Source of the DNA: Papaver somniferum
Lineage: Eukaryota; Streptophyta; Magnoliopsida; Ranunculales; Papaveraceae
Direction: 5' to 3'
DNA length: 64,000 nucleotides
NCBI RefSeq assembly: GCF_003573695.1
Contig: NW_020621936.1
Coordinates: 8,246,001 to 8,310,000, forward strand
The position numbers were made by a program, and so were the translations under genes. The notes under the pieces are model-generated. The model saw only the letters and a list, made by a program, of their open reading frames with translations, ran no database searches and was not told the DNA's origin. Position 1 is the stretch's first letter. Every line of letters begins with the position of its first letter. This document shows positions 1 through 9,740 of the stretch, piece after piece.

Positions 1-2389
1 CATGCTAGATCTACCTTTTGTTATTATTCTATTTCCTTGACATGTTAATGCAAAACTAAGATTTTTCTTTAATTGAAATTGGAGGTGGAGCAGGAAGCTG
101 TGCGAAAAACATAATGGATTACATATTGCCGAATGCCCCTTCAAGAGTTTATAATATCATGACATAATGTACGTCTGTTCATTTTATCTTTTTCATTTTT
201 CAAGATACTGATATGGCTTTTATGGTAGTACATTAAGCTTGTACATTGCCGTCTATTTTAATTTTGAATCATCTTGTATTTTTCCGAGCGTAAAATTTTA
301 AATTAACATTTGGTTTTGAATTAAAAGAGATTAATGAAGTGGTTGTGCTCTAACTTTTACGGTGAGCACACAATATTTTTCCAATAATGGTTTGTGTGCT
401 TCACAGGATTTGCTAAGAAATTTGTGATTCGGTTGTGATTCAGTTTTTCAAAATACAAAAATAGTTTAGGCTACTTCTTTTGCAGTTAAATTACAAATTT
501 TCGGATGATAATAAAAAGAGAAAACTTTGTTTGCTAAATCAGTATTCAGCTCAAATCATGTAAAAACATTTATTCTGCCATTACAATTAGTTGGTATTTG
601 TTTAATTTATCTTATATATCTCTAGCAACCTTTTCGTTATATATTTTTTATGTAAGAACTCAATAGTACTATAATCCTATACCTAGGATTCCCTATCAAT
701 TTTACCGAAGCGGGTTCCTGTTTGTTCTTAGATCTGTATAATTTAGTTCTTCATTGGCCAAGAAGCAGCTAGAAAATGTTGGAGAGGTTCCTAGTTACTT
801 ATTAAAGTATCAAGTTGAATGTCGTGATGCTACAGACCGAAGGGGATGGGGTATGCGAAATTTAACTCAAATACTTGATCCATGGTTCATTTTTTGGACT
901 AATTCTTCTTTTTTGGTGGAAAGGGATTTTACGTGTAACTTCCACTTTGGTAACAATTAAGCGAATTCACTTGACTTAATTGAAGATGAACCTCTGCCTT
1001 TTGATACTTCAAATATATAAGAACTTGAAATAACATAATTTTTGTCCTCAGATATTTGATGATATGTAAGACTATTACTAGGAAATTTCTGTTTGAAAGG
1101 AAGTAAAGAAAAAAGTGCTTGGTTCTAGTTTCTGGCATTGGATTTTCATATACTGGTCAAAATGTGTGTCCCAAGGCATACTAGTTTAAATACATTGTAT
1201 GTTATAGGATTTGTATGTAAGTTTCTTCTCAGAAGGAAGTATGAAGTCAGAAACGGAAGGCCACAAATTCAAGCGTCACTACTTATAGAGCGATTACTGT
1301 CTGAATCAGTTACCCATTTAAATTTATATCGCAATGGAACCGAATGCCCAATTTATTTTGTACAACCTTCTTAGAGTGGTATCCAGTGTATTTTATACAA
1401 CCAGGTTAAATATAATACATATTTATTTTGTCGTGTCATTTGCTGCCTGGACTATATATTTTATAAAGAAATATTACGGTATCACTAACCCCTCATCATG
1501 TTCGTTTACCTCTAGTTCCATTCCTACAAGTAAGTGATTGCTTGTAAAATGAATTATTGCATTTTAACAAACTATAGTTGATACAGAGAAGGCTCCCACA
1601 TAAACACAAATAATGTCATAGATAACCAAATTAAGAACTACAATCAGCAGTCATAACAAGACAATTAATACAGTAACTACTCTACCCATTTTTCTTCTTT
1701 CTGGCAATTTGTGGAACAAATGGTGAACGTCTTGATGTTAGTGAAAAGATCTCTTTGTTTTTAATTTCTAACCCTTTCTTTTTCACCTCCTTCCCTGCAA
1801 ATTTTGAGTTAGAAACCAACCCAACAATTCTAAGCATTCTTAAACACTAAAATGTTGTCAATCTCCTCCATTTGCCGCCAAAAAATTTAACAAAAATTTG
1901 TGTGCTTAAACTGTATTCTCAGGTCTAAAACTTGGTTAAACCAAACCAAACTCCTTGTTAATCTCTACGAGAGAATTAGATTCCCATACACTCTAGCACT
2001 AAAAACACTAACTGATCTAATCATAATTGTTATTATCATGAAATAAAATATACTCGAGTAAAATATTACCCTCCAGGAAGGAGAACAAATTCCATATCCA
2101 TTTACGTCTACCTACACTTCACCTACTAACTCAACCAGGAAGGGAAGTTTGGTCATAAAAAGATAACCTCACACGGACGATCCAACTAGATGGAGACTCG
2201 CATATAGTTGGAGCTTTTGAACGAGTGAGCATATTTTTGTACCTTTCAACAGAATTAGTAATATTGATGACCTTTGCTCGAAGAATTTCTTCAAAAAATT
2301 CTCTGAATGGACCCGAAACCCGCCCCTTCTATTTCCTTGGTGTCGGCCCCCGGGGTTGTGCGTGTCAGGAGAATTCTTCAATCGGTGTA
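1..2389. other. Gene-poor AT-rich stretch; one possible exon
   Basis: No gene is recognised here. Open frames are short and lack family features. The only candidate is 769-850 (+), an 82-nt open stretch preceded by an acceptor-like AG and followed by a donor-like GT, within a frame reading ...VGEVPSYLLKYQVEC.... I cannot assign it to a family and see no partner exon within reach, so it may be the edge of a gene or chance. Confidence 0.3.
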
Positions 2390-2655
2390 GCATCGTCCAA
2401 GAAAATAATGGTCGGACGATAATACCGATGTGTGAAATGGAAGACGCAAAAATATAATTTTTCTTTTGTAGTCGGACGATATTACATACATGTAAAATGG
2501 AAGACATAGAAAAATATAATCGTTTTTTTAAAGAATGGGACCCATTGGATCCCGGGATTTAAATGTATCATCATCCAAAAAAATAATGTTCTGACGATAT
2601 TACCGACATGTGAAATGGAGGATGCAGATAAATATAATCGTTTTTAAAGAATGAG
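2390..2655. repeat. Degenerate tandem repeats
   Basis: Three imperfect copies of a unit begin near 2396, 2466 and 2574. Each carries a GGACGATATTACC-like core, then a version of TGTGAAATGGAAGAC, then AAATATAATCGTTTTT. The second and third copies are followed by AAGAATG and GA(C/T)CC blocks. The third runs directly into the tRNA-like sequence. Possibly tails of a SINE family; no coding content. Confidence 0.55.
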
Positions 2656-2752
2656 ACCTATCAGATCCCTGATACGAACCAGGGACCTAAGGATGTGGCT
2701 ATCTATTTTACTAGAGTACTCCACTCCACTCTACCAACTGAGCCAAGGTCGA
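2654..2752 (-). pseudogene. tRNA-Tyr-like relic (pseudogene or SINE head)
   Basis: Read on the minus strand, the start (2752 downward) matches the 5' half of plant tRNA-Tyr, including CTTGGCTCAGTTGGTAGAG, the D-arm and A box. After an anticodon-loop region comes ATCCTTAGGTC, the matching 3' anticodon-arm segment, with intervening bases where plant tRNA-Tyr genes carry their intron. A T arm follows with a perfect CCCTG/CAGGG stem and a B box reading GGTTCGTATC instead of GGTTCGANTC. The triplet in the anticodon position appears to be CTA rather than GTA. A five-base insertion in the anticodon arm and a broken 3' acceptor strand argue against a working tRNA. Confidence 0.6.
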
Positions 2753-2803
2753 TTTGCGTTTTTTACTATAATTAAGATTAAGATAAGATTCTCTAAACTT
2801 TAA

Positions 2804-3057
2804 TGTAATACCCAGATGCTCGCAGCGGTTGGCGAAATGGAATATAAGTAATGGTTTGTCCTTTCCTAACACCGAGATCTTTTCAGCACAATTGGCCTCA
2901 GAGTTGGCAGAAAACTCAGCAATCAAGCATGCTCAGGCGAGAATAATCTAGAGATGGGAAATGACCTCATCGGAAGCTGCTGCCGGATGACCGTCGCGGT
3001 ACCCGTTTAAAACTCCACATTGGTAGAGGGTCAGGTCATTATAAATGGTATCAGAGC
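2804..3057 (+). mobile_element. Cassandra-type TRIM: one LTR with 5S-rRNA-like segment, plus PBS
   Basis: The LTR-like part runs from TGTAATACCC at 2804 to about 3043. It is followed at 3046-3057 by TGGTATCAGAGC, the initiator-Met tRNA primer-binding site used by copia-type elements. Inside it, about 2860-2985 aligns with plant 5S rRNA: AAGCATGCTCAGGCGAG corresponds to the internal A-box region, and GATGGGAAATGACCTC to the C-box region (5S reads GATGGGTGACCTC). A 5S-derived LTR is the defining trait of Cassandra terminal-repeat retrotransposons in miniature. I found no second LTR downstream, so this is a partial copy. Confidence 0.75.
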
Positions 3058-3719
3058 ACGATTCTGATTTATTGAAACTGTGCGTATGGACTTACCAGTT
3101 TATGAAAGTTTCATTTACAAAATTAAAATTAAATTTATCGTATAATGATTTCGTTTTGATTTTTTTAATAAAAAGAGGAAAAGGTACGAACGAAAAATTC
3201 TTCAGAGTTTTAATCCGCATATAAGTTTTTGTCTATGTATAACTTGGTTCTTGCTTCGATTTCATATTTTATTTATTAGGCATGGGTAAATAAGTAAAAC
3301 ACTTAACATAAAATTGTGTGTTATCGGAATTTCTAATTTGAACTATTTTTAACTTTATTTATTTTTGGAATTTGGGACAAATTCCTTTTTAAGGGTTAAT
3401 ATTATGAGATCTCATGTTTTGGGATGGTGGTTTTCGAACATCAAACCAGTAAAACCCAACTCGTGTAGTGTTGGGTGCATATTCCTAATTTTAATTGTTT
3501 ATAAATAAATTTAAAAATTTGCTAATAAATAAAAAAAACTAGCTCTTATCTTTGTGTAGTGGTTGGGAATAAGAATTTTTGTTTAGTTGTCCCTTACCAA
3601 TTTTAGAATGGTAATTAGGACATGAGAGATTTTCATAAAGGGTTAACCCGTGTGAAATAAAATTTAAGGTTCGACCGAGATTTATTCTCTTTCCTTTTTT
3701 TATTTTTGTATTTTATCTT
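3058..3719. other. No recognised feature
   Basis: AT-rich sequence between the Cassandra-type LTR and the copia LTR remnant. It would hold the internal part and second LTR of the TRIM if complete, but neither can be recognised. Confidence 0.5.
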
Positions 3720-5130
3720 TGAAAACGCTGGGGGTACCAAAATACATCACCAACTTTTCCTTAGGAAATTTGTATGGACAAACTCAACACAACCCCGAGA
3801 GTAAAAACTCAATCAGGGAGAGAGTTATATCTCTCTCCCTCTCTTGTTGTTATAACGTTTACAGAATTGAATATGTGAACCTAACTACAAAGACAATTCT
3901 TGGACGGTACCAAAGACCAATGTCCAAGGATCAATCAAGTCTTATCCAACTAACAAGGTTGGACCTAGCTACTGTGATTGATCAATGCACAACCTGTGAT
4001 AGTTCAATTATAAAGATAAACAATATAATGGGGGAAAAAAATAACACAAGCCAGAAATTTTGTTAATGAGGAAACCGCAAATGCAGAAAAACCATGGCAC
4101 CTAGTCCATATTCGACACCAAACTGTATTAAGCCGCTATAGACACTAGCCTACTATCAATTAACTTCGGTCTGAAATGTAGTTGAGACCGAACCCAGTCT
4201 CCCAATGATTCAGGTACAGTCACACTCCTTACGTCTCTTGAATCCTAGAAGGACTCCGAGCAATTGATTCCCTTAGACGGTCACACACCAACTAAGAGTT
4301 GCTTCAACTCAATTGAAGACTTTAAACCAAATCTGCCTCCCACATATTAAGCCTATGATTGATTTCCTGATTTACGATCTAAGTGGATGACTATATCAAA
4401 CAAAAGATCCAAGTGATGGAAATCGATAGCAACAAAATTCTAGCTATCCTAAAAATCCGGACTTATGCAACCCGAAGTGCATCCTAGATTATTATTCACC
4501 TCACAAGTATAAAACTTGTGGAATCAACAAAGTATGAGACGAAGAGACTTTGTTGATTACTATCTATTTTGATTGATGGAGCAAGGCTCTACAAACAATC
4601 AAGATCAAGATATTCAAGTTATCAAGATAAAAGATAACTGGACCTGCCTTCACGAATTCCAATGAAGTCTTTGTAGTCGCTAAACCCTAACAGGGCTTAC
4701 GGAGATGATGACTCTAGATACAACTAGGACACACCAAAAAGTAATGTCAGGACTCAAAGATCCCGGTTGCCAAGAGTTCCCCTTGTATAGACTTCAAAAC
4801 CTATGTTGCTTTAGGTTTAAGCTAAGATAGCTTTGGAAGTGGAACTAAGCAATCAATATTCATCGTTAGATGAAATCTTTGAATATTATTCACATATACA
4901 AGATATACACTATGGTTAGGTAAAGCGTAACCGAACCGTGTATAAAGACTATGTCTAACACGGTTAGCCGAAACTAGCCGATTTGAACTTAAAAGCTTAA
5001 CATTCATTTTCATGTTCACTAAGACATTAATATTGAGTCACAATCATGTGATCAAATTAGTCTAGTGTTAATTAGAGAATTGATCAAATGCAAATTACTT
5101 CATAAAAATAATTTAATCGCAATTGAATCA
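3720..5130 (-). repeat. Truncated long LTR (copia type), minus orientation
   Basis: This stretch runs parallel to 6971-8350 for about 1.4 kb. Shared blocks include the terminal GGGGTACCAAA and CACCAACTTTT region, the segment around 4060-4150 (GAGGAAACC, GACCTAGTCCATAT), the ACTAGGACACAC block and the GTTAGCCGAAACTAGCC block. In the minus-strand sense it holds the R/U5 end and part of U3. The U3 start seen at 9252 is missing. It could be the 3' LTR of the element whose 5' LTR is 6971-9252, but no target-site duplication was found. Confidence 0.6.
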
Positions 5131-5134
5131 TAAT

Positions 5135-5625
5135 CGGCATTACATTCCAGTCCAAAGTTAACTTGGAGTAGGCGAGTGTCTGTAGCGGCTTAATACAGTG
5201 TGGTGTTCAAATCTGGACTAGGTCGCGGGGTTTTTCTGCATTTGCGGTTTCCTCGTTAACAAAATTTCTGGTGTCTGTGCTTTTTCTTTTCCGCATTATG
5301 TTTTCTATATAATTGAAATATCACAGGTTGTGCGTAAGTTCAATCAATTGTGAATCCAACCTTTGGTTGTTGATTAAATTGATTGACACTTGGATATCGG
5401 TTTTTGATACCGTGCAAGTTATTTTTTATATTCAATTGGGCTCGTAAATTCCTATTTGTTTGATTGTGGATTGAATTGACAAATAGAGATACAACTCTTG
5501 GATATATTTCCATTGATTGAGTCTGACTGTCTAGTTGATTCTCTTGGAATTATATTGGAGTTTGTCCATACAGATTGCTAAGCGAAATATTGGGTGTGGT
5601 TGTTAGACCCCCGATTTTTCAATGT
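5135..5625 (+). repeat. LTR fragment of the same family, inverted
   Basis: This segment is the reverse complement of the terminal part of the neighbouring LTRs. Positions 5160-5270 mirror 4060-4180 (GAGTGTCTGTAGCGG, then TTTCCTCGTTAACAAAATTT), and 5565-5620 mirrors the terminal block near 3727-3790. It forms a long inverted repeat with 3720-4180, separated by about 1 kb. It ends without a recognisable primer-binding site. Confidence 0.6.
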
Positions 5626-5679
5626 CATCATACAAAGCACTATTTGAGACAAATAGTACACCTATTACACAGAAATTGC

Positions 5680-6402
5680 TTATCCAGCAAGATTTTTATG
5701 AACAAGGTTCAATGAGTTGTGACTAGGTCGCACAAGGGTGAGGCGAACTCTCACCGGGGAATTATGCTGACGTTTATCCTTGTTTTTACCTTTTCTTTTT
5801 GAACATGAAAAGTGATCATATAATTTTCTGTCATCATTAAAAGAGACAAGATTAGAATCCGTACCTGATTGTCTGGAGGTAGATGACAGTTTATAAATGC
5901 GATCATTATATTCTGTAATGATCAAATTCATGTTAGATTGCTGAACCATTTCATTGATGAATACATCATCTTTCTCAGGAGGTATATGAGTATCCATACG
6001 AACCCATATTTGTGACGGATTTTCTAAGTTCTTCCTTGACCGATTTTCCAGACTACCTTTTTGACTTGTTCGAATATTCGTCGACCAAGTAGAACTGACA
6101 TTCCTAGAAGCAAATTTTCTTGGATGTGTTTTCACCCTAAGAGGTTTAGACATATGAATATCAGTTACACCCTTCAGAATTAAATCTAAGGTGTTTTTAA
6201 GACGACCGAACTGATAGTTTTCCAACCTCAATTTACACTTTCTTTGAACATGTCCTTTAATGTTGCAATAGAAGCACACTTTATGAGTTTCAATGAAATC
6301 AGAATAGGTAGTTTTATCATACTCATTTTGTGAAGAATTTTTCCTCCTTAGAGATACAATTTTTTCTTGGCTAGAGAAATTTAACTGATCATCTCTTTCC
6401 AA
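5680..6402 (-). pseudogene. Copia-type gag remnant with CCHC zinc knuckle
   Basis: A 240-codon open frame. About residues 43-56 form a CCHC knuckle, CFYCNIKGHVQRKC (C-x2-C-x4-H-x4-C), typical of the nucleocapsid part of plant Ty1/copia Gag. The flanks are Lys/Arg/Ser rich and otherwise unrecognisable. Reading leftward, it lies downstream of the primer-binding site and LTR at 6953-9252, where Gag of a minus-strand element belongs. The region 6403-6950 looks like the broken upstream part of Gag, with stops in all frames. No protease, integrase or RT is seen before the inverted LTR fragment begins at about 5625, so the element is heavily deleted. Confidence 0.6.
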
Positions 6403-6952
6403 TGTACTAGTACTTTGTCAGTTTCTGAGAGCGATCTTATTAGCTTATCATGAACAACTGGTGTTCTTACTTTTTCTAACTCATTGCTTTTTTCATAAGC
6501 TATGTTCATGGTAGTTTCTTTAGATTCACTATCTCAACGTGGAGTAGTGTTCTTACTCAACAATCGTTTGATCTGTAAGACATTATATTTAAGTTTAGCC
6601 TCAAGTAAAATAATTTTCAATTTCACTTCGGCATGTTCTAGTGTTTCAGCCGATTGACCTCAGAAGACTGAAATCCTACATGCTTTGAAATTTAAGTACT
6701 TTATTTGGCTGCTTCTCGTTTCACTTCTGAGTCAGACTCATCAGTAAGATAATATGGATAACACTTATCAATATTCAACTATTTTATGAGAACATAATGT
6801 TCATCTATATAAGAGTCTGAAAGTTCAGACTCTTATATAGAATACATAACAACAGTTTCTTTTAAACCGGCGGAACGTTTATTAGAGATTTCGTCTTTGT
6901 CCATATAGTCAGACTGCTTCAAACACATACTTATTAGGTCTTACACGTGTTT

Positions 6953-6970
6953 GCCTTCTCTAATACCAAC
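6953..6970 (-). other. Primer-binding site of minus-strand copia element
   Basis: Read on the minus strand, the LTR ends ...TTTTCA and is followed by GTTGGTATTAGAGAAGGC. Known initiator-Met PBS sequences read TGGTATCAGAGC, so this one differs at two positions. It fixes the LTR end at 6971 and the element's orientation. Confidence 0.65.
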
Positions 6971-9252
6971 TGAAAACGTGGGGTACCAAAGTACACCACC
7001 AACTTTTTCTTAGGAAACCTGTATAGACTAAACTCAGCTATAATTCCGAGAGTTCAATTTAATGAATCTCATCAGGAAAGATACGAAGAGCTTATATCTC
7101 TTTCTCTCACAATCAGAATATTACACAGACTAGTTCGTGAACCTGATTATACCGTGAGGGTACTTGGACGATTCCAAATATCAATATCCAATAATCAATC
7201 AAGTCGTATCCAACAATTGCGGCGGACTTATCTACTTGAATTGATTTTACCTGCAACCTTTGATATTTCAATTATAAAGATAAACAATATAATGCGAAAA
7301 ATAAATAACACAGATACCAGAAACTTTGTTAACGAGGAAACCACAAATGTAGAGAAACCCTGGGACCTAGTCCATATTTGAACACCAAACAATATTAAGA
7401 TGCTACAGACTCCAGCCTACTATCAGAACAAAGGTTGGAGTTGGCCTCCTTACGCCTCTTGAATCACAGCAATATTCGGACTGGAATGTAGTTGTGACCG
7501 AATTAAACCGTCACAACAATTCAGTTACAATTGGCCTCCTTACGCCTCTTGAATCACAGCAGGACTCCGTGCAATTAATTCCTTAGCTGATGTCCTTTAC
7601 AACCTAAGAGTTGCTCCAACTTAATTGAAGACTTTAAATCAATCTTCCTCCCACAAATAATCCTATATGTGATTTCCTTTCTGATCGAAGATCAAGGTGA
7701 GGTAGAAATCGATTGCAATATATAAAGTCTAGCAAATCTCAAAATACAGTATTATGACTCCCGAATAGCACCCTAAATTATTATTCACATCACAACTATA
7801 AACTTGTGGAATCACAAAGTCTGAGACGAAGAACTTTGCGATTTCAAGGATCGACAATCAAAATAAGATCTGGATACACGAACTATCAAGATAACGATAG
7901 TTGGACATGGCTTCACGAATCCCTAGGTGAAGTTTTTTTAGTCGCTAAACCCTAGAAGGGTTTTAAGGAGAGGGACTCTAGTTTACAACTAGGACACACA
8001 AGAATAGTGCCAGAGATTCAAAGATCCCAGTTGTTTGAGGTTCTCCTTATATAGACTTTCAAGATCAAGGTTGCTTTAGATTTAAGCTAAGTTAGCTTTG
8101 GAATCAAGAAATCAATAATCACCGTTAGATGAAAAAATTGACTTGAGATTAACATAATAGAATATACAATCTGGTTAGGATGAACCGTAAACCGTGTATA
8201 ATGTTGGTTCATAAAAGTTAGCCGAAACTAGCCAATTAAACAATAAACTTAACCATTTTCATATAACACTTTAAGACTTTTCTTGAGTCACAAATGTGAT
8301 CAATCATGTCTAGATGTGTTCTTAGAGAGTTATTCAAATGCCGATTATTTCATAGAAGTAATTTTGATGCATCTGAAAATATTCTACAGGGTAAGTACGT
8401 GTACTGTACCTGTTCGTGAATATTCTTGTCATAGTATTAAGAAAAAAATAAGTTAGGAACTCACAGGTCTTTTGTGGTATGCGTACCTTTCCAATTTTGA
8501 AACCAACAGATCTTTTCCGCATTGCATACTAGGTATGCGTACCTTCCTGGTTCACGACTCCACAAACTTTTTATGGTATGGATACCGTACCAAAAATTTG
8601 GTGCCTAACTATATCTACGCCGGTACGTGTACCGGGTACATGTATTGCGACTCTGGATTTTTATAACAGTGCTCCCAGTATGTGAACTGGTTTGCATACT
8701 ATCATGTATCCAGATTTACAGTAGTTCTATATCTCTCTAATAATTAATTTAAAACATTCCTGAATAACATCAATGACACACATCACTGTTCCAGGCTATT
8801 TTCAAAAGATTAAATCTTGAATCATAATTTAGGTCATGAACAGTAAATTGTTTTTAACCAAATTCATCAAGTATGGACAAATGCTCTTAATCTTAGCATA
8901 TTTCCAGAAAGATATTCAAGATAAAATTGGATCAACATTTATGCTATGCATGTACTGTCTAATTTGGTCATGCGACAATGTCTCATAGATAGAAAGGTGA
9001 AAACTTGTGAAATAGGTGGTTCAGTCTTCACTTACCTTTGTTGAATAAGTTCTTCAGAGCTCCTGACCTCCTGTATATCTTCGCCTTCAAACGGTAGAAC
9101 ACAGTGATATCCAAATCTCAACTACAAACTTTTATCCTAATCCGAGACTTGACTAAACGTAGACTAGAAATCAAGATATAGTTTGACAACTAAATTTGGC
9201 AACAAGCTTGAGATAGAAACACTTATGAGTTCGACCGAGCAATGCTCTAACA
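6971..9252 (-). repeat. Complete long LTR (about 2.28 kb), minus orientation
   Basis: Bounded by TG...CA in the minus sense: TGTTAGAGCATTGCTCGG at 9252 downward, and TTTTCA at 6971. Its start matches the starts of the plus-strand LTRs at 60103 and 34447, and its end matches their terminal GTACC region. A TATA-like box (TATATAAGG on the minus strand, about 8045-8055) and U3 repeats of the GGTATGCGTACC type (8470-8640) fit an LTR promoter. A TC-rich leader and the ACTAGGTCCCAGG/GAGGAAACC block lie in the R/U5 half. It serves as the 5' LTR for the gag remnant at 5680-6402. Confidence 0.7.
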
Positions 9253-9299
9253 CATACAATCAAAGACTGGTCAAGGCACTAGGCTAAAAATTGTAGAAT

Positions 9300-9740
9300 T
9301 TTGGCTGGTAACTCCCTTAAGGCCCACGACACGGGTTCAGCTTACTATTCCACGATTTTTCCTAAATTCGATAATCTGAAGATGCAACTGGTGTGTGCAC
9401 GTATATTTTTTTTAATAAGGAAAATAAAATAAAATCCTAATCTAGTTATGTACAATAAAACAAAAGCACTAGAGAATCCTAATATAAATATCAACAAAAT
9501 AAATAAAAATAAAATAAAATATGGGATTATCTTACTTAGTTTTTGGCAGCAAAGTTTTATTTTCACTTTTAATGCACTTAAACCTGTACACCAAAAATAA
9601 AAACATACCCACAAATAAAATCTAGAAAATAAAATAAAATAAACAAAACAAAACAAATCTAATATATCCTAAGATTTACAAAATAACAAAAAACAAAAAT
9701 AACAACTTTTTTCGCCGACAATGGCGTCAAAAACTTGATG
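9300..9740 (-). mobile_element. Start of a gypsy (Athila/Tat-like) internal region with PBS
   Basis: Read on the minus strand, 9738-9712 gives TTTTTGACGCCATTGTCGGCG. This resembles the primer-binding region of Athila/Tat-group gypsy elements (TGGCGCCGTTGCCGGGGA), with several differences. An AT-rich leader follows, including a GCCAAAAACTAAG stretch. No gag could be read. It appears to continue from the LTR-like sequence on its right. Confidence 0.4.

Noticed and set aside
3719..4066. 115-codon frame in the LTR at 3720, with parallels at 7154
   Set aside because: It lies in LTR sequence and is not preserved in frame in the other copies.
9345..9656. 103-codon hydrophobic frame
   Set aside because: Composed of Phe/Ile/Leu from AAAT-rich leader DNA; low-complexity artefact.
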